Shown: one piece after another, positions 26,370-34,370 of the stretch
How the letters are laid out: every line of letters starts with the position of its first letter
Position numbering within the stretch: the first letter of the stretch is position 1
Assembly (NCBI RefSeq): GCF_040451425.1
Contig: NZ_CP144374.1
Location: 682,001 to 746,000 of the forward strand
Direction: 5' to 3'
Length of the DNA: 64,000 nucleotides
From: Thermodesulfovibrio sp. 3462-1
GTDB lineage: Bacteria; Nitrospirota; Thermodesulfovibrionia; Thermodesulfovibrionales; Thermodesulfovibrionaceae
Made by a program: the position numbers and the translations under genes
Notes under the pieces: model-generated
The model's input: the letters and a program-made list of their open reading frames with translations, nothing else
What the model was told of the DNA's origin: nothing
Database searches by the model: none

Positions 26370-29195
26370 ATGCTTAACAAAGAACTCATTAGTGAAACCT
26401 ATCAGCCTCAAGAAGTTGAAACAAAGCTTTATGAATTTTGGGAAGAAAATGGTTTTTTTAAACCCGATCCTGATCCCAAGAAAACGCCTTACTGCATTGT
26501 AATTCCGCCTCCAAATGTAACAGGCAGTCTTCATATGGGACATGCTTTAAACGCCACGCTTCAGGATATATTAATCCGGTGGAAAAGAATGCTCGGATAT
26601 GCTGCTTTATGGGTTCCAGGCACAGACCATGCTGGAATTGCCACTCAAAATGTTGTGGAAAGAGAACTTTTAAAGGAGGGACTGGATAGGTATCAACTTG
26701 GTAGAACCGCTTTTCTTCAGAGAGTATGGAATTGGAAGGAATCCTGCGGTGGAAGAATTATAGACCAACTTAAAAGAATAGGTGCATCCTGTGACTGGTC
26801 CCGTCTTCGCTTTACAATGGATGAAGGACTTTCAAGAGCTGTTAAAGAAGTTTTCTTAAGACTTTTTGAAGAAGGCTTGATATACAGAGACTTAAGACTC
26901 ATAAACTGGTGTCCAAGATGTCATACGGCTCTTTCTGACCTTGAAGTAGAACATGAAGAAATTGAAGGAAAGCTTTACTATATAAAGTATCCTTTAAAAG
27001 ATGATCCTGAGCAATTCATTACAGTTGCAACAACTCGTCCAGAGACCATGCTTGGTGATACAGCTGTTGCTGTTAATCCTGAAGACAAAAGATATAAAAA
27101 TTTGATTGGTAAAATTCTCATTCTTCCTCTTATGAACAGGGAGATTCCTTTAATTGCAGACAGTGCTGTTGATATGGAGTTTGGAACAGGTGCTGTAAAA
27201 GTTACTCCATCCCATGATTTCAATGATGCTGAGATTGCTCAGAGACACAATCTTCCCTACTTATGTGTAATTGATGAAGAAGGAAAAATGACAGAGGAAG
27301 CTGGTAAGTATAAGGGACTTGATAGATATGAGGCGAGAAAGCGAATAATTGAAGACCTTGCACAACTTGGACTTCTTGAAAAAATAGAAAAGCACAAACA
27401 TGCTGTTGGACATTGCTACAGATGTAAAACAGTTATTGAACCATTTCAAACAGTTCAGTGGTATGTGAAAATAAAACCTTTAGCTGAGGAAGCAGTAAGG
27501 GTTGTAGAGGAGGATAAAATAAGATTTATTCCTGAAGGATGGGTTAACAACTACTATGCCTGGATGCGTGATATAAAGGATTGGTGCATTTCAAGGCAGC
27601 TTTGGTGGGGGCATAGAATTCCTGTATGGTATTGTGCAAAATGCAAAACAGAAAAAGGCGTTGAACATGGCGATCTGATAGAAATTTTATTCTATAAACC
27701 CTTTATCTTTAATGGAAGACAAATATGGAGCGGTACCTACAATGAATTAAGAAGACTTGGCATTACTAAAGAAGACATTGAACAGACAGCAAAGATGATC
27801 AAAATTCCAAAGGAAATTTCTCATTTTGCAAGCAGAACCGAACCCCGGGTTTGTCCAAAATGTGGCAGTGAAGAATTGATACAGGATCCTGATGTCTTAG
27901 ATACATGGTTTTCGTCAGCACTATGGCCTTTTTCTACACTTGGATGGCCTGAGGAAACAGAAGATTTAAAAAGATTTTATCCTACAAGTGTTCTTGTTAC
28001 TGGTTTTGACATAATATTTTTCTGGGTTGCAAGAATGATAATGATGGGAATTAAGTTCATGAAGGATGTTCCATTTAGAGATGTTTACATTCATGCCCTT
28101 GTTAGGGATTCAAAGGGACAAAAGATGAGCAAATCAAAGGGTAATGTAATAGACCCTCTTGTGATGATTGAAAAATATGGAGCAGATGCATTTAGATTCA
28201 CCCTTGCAGCCTTTGCAGCACAGGGCAGAGATATAAAATTTTCAGAGGATAGAGTAGAAGGATACAGGCATTTTATAAACAAAATATGGAATGCCATGAA
28301 GTTTATAATGAGCTTTGCTCATCTAAGAACAAAGGAAAAAGTTACACTGCAAGAGCTAAGTCTCAAAAACAGATGGATTCTGTCAAAACTTTCAGAAACC
28401 ATAGAAAAAACTAATCAAGCTTTACATGCATATAGATTTAATGATGCAGCAAACTCAGTTTATCAATTCCTGTGGCATGAATTCTGTGACTGGTACATAG
28501 AGCTAAGCAAGGTTGTATTGTACTCTGAATCTGAAAACAAGGAAGAAACTGTTAATTGTTTATTTTATGTTTTTGAAAGTGTTTTAAAACTTTTGCACCC
28601 CTTTATGCCTTATGTAACAGAATACATATGGCTTAATGTATTAAAGAAAGAACAATCAATCATGATTTCTTCTTATCCATCTATTGAGTCAGTAACCACA
28701 GATGAAGAAGCCATTAAAAAAATGGACTACATAATAGAGGCAATCTCTGGAGTAAGAAGCATTCGTGGAGAATTGAATATATCTCCATCAGTAAATCTAG
28801 AAGTATTTATCAAGCCAATATCTGCAGAGGCTGAGCAGGTTTTAAATGAGGGATATCAATTTATTTTAAAACTTGCCAGAGCAAAAACATTAAAAATCAG
28901 CAAGGACATTGTCAGGCAAAAAGGCTCAGCAGTTTCAGTAAAAAAAGAGTTTGAAATTTATATTCCTGTAAAAGAAATGATAAACATAGACGAGGAAAAA
29001 AAGAGGCTTTTAAAGGAACTTCAGAAGACTGAAGCAGACATAAAATTTCTTAACAAAAAATTGATGAATGAAGATTTTATAAAAAATGCACCTAAAGAAG
29101 TAGTTGAGAAAGATAGAGAAAAATATGAGGAGCTTTTGGTTAAAAGTGATAAAATAAAAGAGAATCTCAAGGTTCTTGAAGAATTATCAGATTAG
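26370..29195 (+). CDS. valS: Valyl-tRNA synthetase
   Basis: ValS charges tRNA-Val and edits mischarged threonine. The 941-residue class Ia enzyme has the HIGH-type motif PNVTGSLHMGHALN (about 50-63), the CP1 editing insert (TTRPETMLGDTAV near 225), the zinc cysteines CPRCH and CPKCG, and the KMSKS loop (QKMSKSKGNVIDP near 585). The C-terminal arm (about 870-940) is a coiled coil of Lys/Glu heptads. The ATG lies 4 bp after the preceding gene. Confidence 0.97.
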   Translation: MLNKELISETYQPQEVETKLYEFWEENGFFKPDPDPKKTPYCIVIPPPNVTGSLHMGHALNATLQDILIRWKRMLGYAALWVPGTDHAGIATQNVVERELLKEGLDRYQLGRTAFLQRVWNWKESCGGRIIDQLKRIGASCDWSRLRFTMDEGLSRAVKEVFLRLFEEGLIYRDLRLINWCPRCHTALSDLEVEHEEIEGKLYYIKYPLKDDPEQFITVATTRPETMLGDTAVAVNPEDKRYKNLIGKILILPLMNREIPLIADSAVDMEFGTGAVKVTPSHDFNDAEIAQRHNLPYLCVIDEEGKMTEEAGKYKGLDRYEARKRIIEDLAQLGLLEKIEKHKHAVGHCYRCKTVIEPFQTVQWYVKIKPLAEEAVRVVEEDKIRFIPEGWVNNYYAWMRDIKDWCISRQLWWGHRIPVWYCAKCKTEKGVEHGDLIEILFYKPFIFNGRQIWSGTYNELRRLGITKEDIEQTAKMIKIPKEISHFASRTEPRVCPKCGSEELIQDPDVLDTWFSSALWPFSTLGWPEETEDLKRFYPTSVLVTGFDIIFFWVARMIMMGIKFMKDVPFRDVYIHALVRDSKGQKMSKSKGNVIDPLVMIEKYGADAFRFTLAAFAAQGRDIKFSEDRVEGYRHFINKIWNAMKFIMSFAHLRTKEKVTLQELSLKNRWILSKLSETIEKTNQALHAYRFNDAANSVYQFLWHEFCDWYIELSKVVLYSESENKEETVNCLFYVFESVLKLLHPFMPYVTEYIWLNVLKKEQSIMISSYPSIESVTTDEEAIKKMDYIIEAISGVRSIRGELNISPSVNLEVFIKPISAEAEQVLNEGYQFILKLARAKTLKISKDIVRQKGSAVSVKKEFEIYIPVKEMINIDEEKKRLLKELQKTEADIKFLNKKLMNEDFIKNAPKEVVEKDREKYEELLVKSDKIKENLKVLEELSD

Positions 29196-29204
29196 GAGGA
29201 AAAG

Positions 29205-29684
29205 ATGGAAGAAAAAATAGAAATTGAAGGACAGAGTATGGATATAGTTGAAGCAGAGTTTCTCACTATAAAACAAAGTACAGCAAGGGCTGTTGAAGCA
29301 GGCAATGCAGAAATGCAGCAAGTTTGTGCATTAAGTATTGATTCAGAAAAAGCGGAAATTACGCAAGGAGCAATAGGATTTGTAAGAGCTAATGAATTGA
29401 GTATGAATCAGTGCATAAGTGGAGTTTCAATGGCAGAGAAAACTGATGTTAACTTTTCTCTCTGTCCTGTGGCTATTGGTAGAGATGAAGCTGAAGTGAA
29501 AAGATCAGCAGCAGGCATAATTATAGGAAGTAATGTTGAGGTTAAAAATTCAGCCAGTGTTATTTTAATAGGTAAAAACATTCAGGGAAATGTTACCACG
29601 CTTTTTGACTGGAAGAGCGCTCTTGCAATTACAGCAGTTGCAGGAGGAATTTATGGATTTTTAAGACTTCTTTTAAAAAGATAA
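29205..29684 (+). CDS. Unknown protein with beta-helix-like repeats and a C-terminal membrane helix
   Basis: I do not recognise this 159-residue protein. Residues 20-130 are an irregular series of short segments alternating small and hydrophobic residues (ITQGAIGFVRANELSMNQC, VKRSAAGIIIGSNVEV, VKNSASVILIGKNIQGNV), the pattern of a beta-helix or solenoid. A hydrophobic segment (about 138-156, ALAITAVAGGIYGFLRLL) followed by KR looks like a C-terminal membrane anchor. No signal peptide is seen, so the solenoid would face the cytoplasm. A GGAGG site precedes the ATG and the gene directly abuts nadC. Confidence 0.75.
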   Translation: MEEKIEIEGQSMDIVEAEFLTIKQSTARAVEAGNAEMQQVCALSIDSEKAEITQGAIGFVRANELSMNQCISGVSMAEKTDVNFSLCPVAIGRDEAEVKRSAAGIIIGSNVEVKNSASVILIGKNIQGNVTTLFDWKSALAITAVAGGIYGFLRLLLKR

Positions 29685-30542
29685 ATGTATACTTCACTGA
29701 TTGATGAAGTTTTCAGAATAGCCATCTTAGAGGATATTGGAAAAGGTGATATAACTTCAGAAGTAATTGTCCCTGAACAGTGTAATGCTGTTGCTCAGAT
29801 AATATGTAAAGAAAATTTGATTCTTGCAGGAATGCCTTTTGTAAAAAGATTTTTCAGTATACTGTCTTCAGCCTTCGGTCTTCAGCCTGACAACTTATGC
29901 TTTGAGGAATACTACAGAGATGGTGATTTTATTGAAAAAGGCAATGCAATTGCCACACTTAAAGGCAATGCAAGATTGCTTCTTGCAGGAGAAAGAACAG
30001 CCTTAAATCTTTTACAGAGACTTTCAGGGATTGCCACTTTAACAGGAGAATTTGTTAAAAAAATCAAAGACATTCCGGTAAAAATTCTTGACACAAGAAA
30101 AACAACTCCTGGATTAAGATTTATGGAGAAATATGCTGTAAGAATTGCAGGAGCACACAATCATCGTTTTGCTCTTTACGATGCAGTTTTAATAAAGGAC
30201 AATCACATTAAAATCGCAGGCTCTGTAAGAGAGGCAGTGTTTAAAGCTAAAAAATCATGTATTTATCAAAAAATTGAAATTGAAGTAAAAAGTATTGAAG
30301 AGCTTGAGGAAGCAATTGATGCAGGAGCAGACATTGTGATGCTTGACAATATGAATATTGAAACAATGAAAAAGGCTGTAGCAATTGCAAAAGGCAGAGT
30401 CTTACTTGAAGCCTCAGGTGGTGTTAATCTTGAAAATGTAAGAGACATTGCTTTAACAGGTGTGGATTTTATTTCTGCTGGAGCCTTAACTCATTCTGCC
30501 AGAGCTGTTGATATAAGTATGAAAATTAAGGAGGTTTTATGA
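29685..30542 (+). CDS. nadC: Nicotinate-nucleotide pyrophosphorylase (carboxylating)
   Basis: NadC converts quinolinate and PRPP to nicotinate mononucleotide in NAD synthesis. The 285-residue protein shows EDIGKGDITSE (about 15-25), ERTALNLLQRLSGIATLT, LDTRKTTPGLR with the substrate-binding arginine and lysine, and the C-terminal barrel segment DIVMLDNM and LEASGGVNL. It begins at the base after the preceding stop and overlaps purM by 4 bp. Confidence 0.96.
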   Translation: MYTSLIDEVFRIAILEDIGKGDITSEVIVPEQCNAVAQIICKENLILAGMPFVKRFFSILSSAFGLQPDNLCFEEYYRDGDFIEKGNAIATLKGNARLLLAGERTALNLLQRLSGIATLTGEFVKKIKDIPVKILDTRKTTPGLRFMEKYAVRIAGAHNHRFALYDAVLIKDNHIKIAGSVREAVFKAKKSCIYQKIEIEVKSIEELEEAIDAGADIVMLDNMNIETMKKAVAIAKGRVLLEASGGVNLENVRDIALTGVDFISAGALTHSARAVDISMKIKEVL

Positions 30543-31567
30543 GCATTACATATAAACAGGCTGGTGTTGATATTAATGAAGCAGACAAATTTATAAAAAT
30601 GATTTCTCCTCTGGTGAAGACAACTTTCCGGAAAGAGGTTCTTACTGATATAGGGCTTTTTGCAGGATTATTTAGGCTGGACATGAAAAAATACAGACAA
30701 CCAGTGCTTGTCAGTGGCACAGATGGAGTTGGGACAAAGCTTAAAATTGCCTTTGAAGCAAACAGACATGATACAGTTGGAATAGACCTTGTTGCCATGT
30801 GTGTGAATGATATTTTAACATTAGGTGCAGAGCCTTTATTTTTTCTTGATTATTTTGCTGTAGGTAAGCTTAATGCTGAAAGAGCAACTCAGGTCATAAA
30901 AGGCATTGTTGAAGGATGCAGACAGGCAGGTTGTGCTCTCATAGGAGGAGAGACAGCTGAGATGCCAGGATTTTATAAAAAAAATGAATATGATCTCTCA
31001 GGTTTTGCTGTTGGAGTAGTGAATAAAGGTGAAATTATTGATGGAACAGAAATAAAAGAGGGAGATTCAATAATAGGTGTTGCTTCTTCAGGACTTCACA
31101 GCAATGGCTTTTCTCTTGTAAGAAAAGTTCTTTTTGATAGAGCAAAAATGAAAATTGATCAATATGTTGCAGAGCTGGGTTGCAGTCTTGCTGATGAATT
31201 ACTGAAGCCAACAAAAATTTATGTTAAAGCCTATTTTGCTCTTAAGGGAAGGGTTAAAGTTAAAGGCATGGCACATATAACAGGTGGTGGAATTCCTGGA
31301 AATCTGCCAAGAATTTTTCCTGAAAATAAAACTGCTGTGATATATAAAAATCAATGGCATATTCATCCAGTATTTCAGCTTATTCAGACAGCAGGAAAAG
31401 TTAAAGAATCAGAGATGTTTAAAGTTTTCAATATGGGAATAGGCTATGTTTTTATCATTGACAGTAAAGATGTGAAAAAGGCATTGAATATTTTAAATAA
31501 AAAAGGATACAGAGCTTATTTAATCGGTGAAGTAATCAAAGGTAAAGGAAAAATCAAAATAGAATGA
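30539..31567 (+). CDS. purM: Phosphoribosylformylglycinamidine cyclo-ligase
   Basis: PurM makes aminoimidazole ribotide, step five of purine synthesis. The 342-residue ATP-dependent enzyme has YKQAGVDINEAD at its start, VSGTDGVGTKLKIAFE, the signature CVNDILTLGAEPLFFLDYFA and GGETAEMPGFY, and in the C-terminal half MAHITGGGIPGNLPR. ATGA overlap with nadC and a 4-bp overlap with the kinase gene indicate translational coupling. Confidence 0.97.
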   Translation: MSITYKQAGVDINEADKFIKMISPLVKTTFRKEVLTDIGLFAGLFRLDMKKYRQPVLVSGTDGVGTKLKIAFEANRHDTVGIDLVAMCVNDILTLGAEPLFFLDYFAVGKLNAERATQVIKGIVEGCRQAGCALIGGETAEMPGFYKKNEYDLSGFAVGVVNKGEIIDGTEIKEGDSIIGVASSGLHSNGFSLVRKVLFDRAKMKIDQYVAELGCSLADELLKPTKIYVKAYFALKGRVKVKGMAHITGGGIPGNLPRIFPENKTAVIYKNQWHIHPVFQLIQTAGKVKESEMFKVFNMGIGYVFIIDSKDVKKALNILNKKGYRAYLIGEVIKGKGKIKIE

Positions 31568-32727
31568 AGATATTTCATAGAGAAATCCAATTAAGAGAAG
31601 TTTTTTTTAAATTTATAGATTCCTATTCAGAGCCGTTAGTTCTCTTTGATCCTGAAAGAATAGATATAATCTACCTGAATCAGTCTGCAAGAGATTTTTT
31701 AGGTGAACATTCAGATTTGTCGGAATTTTTTGAAGAACAGGAGTATAGAAATTTTATAAAATTAATTCATGATTGCCATAGAATAGAAGAGCAAAGGGTT
31801 ATAAGTTATAGAAAACATGATGGCAGTAAAGGAGTTTTGCTTTTCAGTTTATATCCAGTGATGTGGGAGGACCAGAGGGTTGTGTTTTTTAAATTTAATG
31901 ACATAACGGCAAAGATAAAGAAAAAGGAAGCAAAGAAAAGAAGAAATGCTCAATTGATACTGAAGGATAAACTAAAATCAATTGATTTGGTTACCTCAAG
32001 CATATCACACGAAATAAACAACATATGTAATTTTATGGTTAATAATCTCAGAATTACATTGCATACTTGGCATGATGTTTTTAAGCTTATTAAAGAATAT
32101 GAGAGCGAAAATGGTGAATTTTTATTGGGAGGAATTTCTTCTAAGGAAGTTGATAAAATTGTTCCAAGACTTATGCTGTCAATTATGGAAGGTATAACAA
32201 GAATTTCAGATACAATTGATGACTTCAGAAAATACATTAAAGAAGGTTTAAAATCTGAATATTCAATTATTGATGTAAATGAAGTGATAAAGAGAGTAGT
32301 AACAATACTCAATCATCATATTTTTATGCATACTGAAAATTTTAATCTTAATCTCCACGAAGAATTGCCAAAAATAAGAGGTAATACGCAAAAGCTTGAG
32401 CAGGTTATAATAAATCTGTTAATGAATGCCTTACAGGCATTGCCAGATAGAGGAAGAGGAATTTTCCTATCCACAGGGATAAAAGGAGACAAGATATATA
32501 TTGAAATCAGAGATGAAGGTATTGGAATTTCTAAGGATATAATGCCTTATATTTTTGAACCATTTTTTTCAACAAAATATGCATCAGGTGGCTCTGGGCT
32601 TGGACTTTATCTTTCAAAGTCTATTATAGAAGAGCTTGGCGGAGAAATCACCATCAAATCAGAAGAAAGCAAAGGTACGCAAATAATTATTTATCTGCCT
32701 TGTTATGACAGAGATGGAAAATTTTAA
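31564..32727 (+). CDS. Soluble PAS-domain sensor histidine kinase
   Basis: No membrane helix is visible, so the sensor is cytoplasmic. Residues 15-120 resemble a PAS domain (DSYSEPLVLFDPERIDIIYL). The HisKA box carries the phosphorylated histidine in SSISHEINNICNF (about 142-154). The ATPase domain has the N box (LLMNALQALP), G1 (RDEGIGIS), F box (IFEPFFSTK) and G2 (GSGLGLYLSK). It overlaps the response regulator by 23 bp, and the two likely form an NtrB/NtrC-like pair. The formate dehydrogenase genes just downstream are the natural target, by inference. Confidence 0.9.
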   Translation: MKIFHREIQLREVFFKFIDSYSEPLVLFDPERIDIIYLNQSARDFLGEHSDLSEFFEEQEYRNFIKLIHDCHRIEEQRVISYRKHDGSKGVLLFSLYPVMWEDQRVVFFKFNDITAKIKKKEAKKRRNAQLILKDKLKSIDLVTSSISHEINNICNFMVNNLRITLHTWHDVFKLIKEYESENGEFLLGGISSKEVDKIVPRLMLSIMEGITRISDTIDDFRKYIKEGLKSEYSIIDVNEVIKRVVTILNHHIFMHTENFNLNLHEELPKIRGNTQKLEQVIINLLMNALQALPDRGRGIFLSTGIKGDKIYIEIRDEGIGISKDIMPYIFEPFFSTKYASGGSGLGLYLSKSIIEELGGEITIKSEESKGTQIIIYLPCYDRDGKF

Positions 32728-34123
32728 TTATTCTGTTGCAATAATAGATGATGAAAGGGAGTCTTTATATACCTATTCGTTAATTCTGAAACAGTCGGGA
32801 ATTAATGATGTTGTTTTGATTGAGGATCCACGGGAACTTCCTGTTGTTCTAAAAGAAAGATCATTCTCTATTTTACTCCTTGACCTTTCAATGCCCCATA
32901 TCTCAGGTTTTGAACTTTTAAAATACTTATCACTGGAATATCCAGAAATTCCTGTAATTATATTAACAGCAATAAAAGACATAGAAACAGCTGTTGAGTG
33001 CATAAAAATAGGTGCTTCAGATTATCTGGTAAAGCCTGTTGAAAAAAATAAGCTGATTTCATCAATAAAAAAAGCACTGGAAATGAATCGTCTGAAAGAG
33101 GAAATTTTAGGATTAAAACACCGATTAATAGAAGATAAACTTGAATATGAAGAGGCTTTTTCAGAAATTATTACTGTAAATCAGAAAATGAGAGGTATTT
33201 TTAAATACATAGAAGTAATATCCAAAACAGAGCAACCTGTTTTAATAACAGGTGAAACAGGTACAGGAAAGGAACTTGTAGCAAGGGCAATTCATAAAAT
33301 AAGTGGCAGGAAAGGTGAGTTTGTGGCAGTAAATGTTGCAGGGCTTGATGATACAATGTTTTCTGATACTTTGTTCGGTCATAGGAAAGGAGCATTCACA
33401 GGAGCAATATCCAACAGAGAAGGAATGATTTCAAGGGCAAGAGGTGGAACTCTTTTTCTTGATGAGATTGGAGATTTGTCTGAAGCCTCTCAACTCAAGC
33501 TTTTAAGAGTTATTCAGGAAAGAGTTTATTATCCTCTTGGTTCCGATATTGCAAAAAGCACTGATGCAAGAATTATAGTTGCAACAAATCAGGATATACA
33601 TGATATGGTTAACAAAGGAGCCTTCCGAAAGGATCTATTTTACCGACTCAAAGCACATCATGTTCATCTTCCTCCTTTAAGAGAGAGAAAGGATGACATA
33701 CCTGTTTTGCTTGACCATTTTATTGAAGAATCTGCAAAGGAACTGGGAAAGAAACCACCTAAATATCCAGAAGAATTAATAATTCTTTTAACAAATTACT
33801 CTTTTCCAGGCAATATAAGAGAGCTTAAAATGATAGTCTATGATGCAGTTGCTCGGTGTAAATCCTCTATTTTATCATTGGAAGTCTTCAAAGAGATGAT
33901 AGACATAAGCAATTCCATTGATAAAGAGCTTAAAAATGAGATAGTAAAATTTTATATACAAATGAGATTTCCCGATAAACTTCCCACATTAAAGGAGATG
34001 GAAGAACTACTTATCAATGAAGCATTAAGAAGAGCCAAAGGAAATCAGGGAATTGCAGCTTCAATGCTTGGTATAACAAGGCAGGCATTGAATAAAAGAT
34101 TGAATAAATTGCATAAAAAATAA
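32705..34123 (+). CDS. NtrC-family sigma-54-dependent response regulator
   Basis: A 472-residue activator in three parts. The receiver (about 8-120) has the phosphoacceptor Asp in LLLDLSMPHISGF and lysine in LVKPVEKN. The AAA+ domain (about 155-390) has Walker A GETGTGKE, the sigma-54-contacting GAFTGA loop and Walker B GGTLFLDEIGDL. The Fis-type helix-turn-helix is at the end (GNQGIAASMLGITRQALNKR). A second start, nine bases later (ATG at 32714), is possible. The intact GAFTGA implies it activates sigma-54 promoters; one candidate lies 93 bp downstream. Confidence 0.94.
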   Translation: MTEMENFNYSVAIIDDERESLYTYSLILKQSGINDVVLIEDPRELPVVLKERSFSILLLDLSMPHISGFELLKYLSLEYPEIPVIILTAIKDIETAVECIKIGASDYLVKPVEKNKLISSIKKALEMNRLKEEILGLKHRLIEDKLEYEEAFSEIITVNQKMRGIFKYIEVISKTEQPVLITGETGTGKELVARAIHKISGRKGEFVAVNVAGLDDTMFSDTLFGHRKGAFTGAISNREGMISRARGGTLFLDEIGDLSEASQLKLLRVIQERVYYPLGSDIAKSTDARIIVATNQDIHDMVNKGAFRKDLFYRLKAHHVHLPPLRERKDDIPVLLDHFIEESAKELGKKPPKYPEELIILLTNYSFPGNIRELKMIVYDAVARCKSSILSLEVFKEMIDISNSIDKELKNEIVKFYIQMRFPDKLPTLKEMEELLINEALRRAKGNQGIAASMLGITRQALNKRLNKLHKK

Positions 34124-34158
34124 CCCCCTGAAAAAATTTTTTATAAATCATCTTTTTA

Positions 34159-34172
34159 GCAACTATAGTTGC
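34159..34172. promoter_or_regulatory. Perfect 14-bp palindrome, possible activator site or weak terminator
   Basis: GCAACTATAGTTGC is a perfect palindrome located 36 bp after the response-regulator stop and about 44 bp upstream of the candidate sigma-54 promoter. It could be a binding site for the adjacent NtrC-like protein. Alternatively, its five-base-pair stem followed by ACCCTTTTTATTT could be a weak terminator for the valS-to-regulator operon. The sequence cannot decide. Confidence 0.4.
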
Positions 34173-34215
34173 ACCCTTTTTATTTAAAAGTCTCTGAATT
34201 ATTTAGAAATTTTAT

Positions 34216-34232
34216 TTGGCATATAGATTGTT
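34216..34232 (+). promoter_or_regulatory. Candidate sigma-54 (-24/-12) promoter of formate dehydrogenase
   Basis: TTGGCA (34216-34221), six bases, then TTGTT (34228-34232) matches the YTGGCACGrNNNTTGCW consensus except at three positions (C to T, G to A and the C of the -12 GC). The -24 GG is intact. Transcription would start near 34242, leaving a leader of about 128 bases. A sigma-54 activator gene lies immediately upstream, which strengthens the call. Confidence 0.5.
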
Positions 34233-34250
34233 AATAAAGTAATTAGATGA

Positions 34251-34336
34251 ACCGATTAACTTTTCCATACAGCCCCCTGATAAGTTTAATCGGTGGACAG
34301 GAGAAGTACTTGAGGTATGAAAACTCAAGGCTTCTC
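34251..34336 (+). ncRNA. Structured 5' leader of formate dehydrogenase mRNA
   Basis: Two long hairpins in tandem. The first pairs 34251-34262 with 34282-34294 (12 bp with one bulged base) around a 19-base loop containing CAGCCCCCTG. The second pairs GAGAAG (34301-34306) plus CTTGAG (34309-34314) with CTCAAG (34324-34329) plus CTTCTC (34331-34336), and is followed by a moderately U-rich stretch. CCTG in the first loop can pair with CAGG at 34298-34301, which would tie the two together. It could be a metal, cofactor or selenium-responsive leader or an attenuator. I do not recognise its class. Confidence 0.5.
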
Positions 34337-34370
34337 TCTTTATTATTAAAAAAATTAAGGAGGAGGTTAT

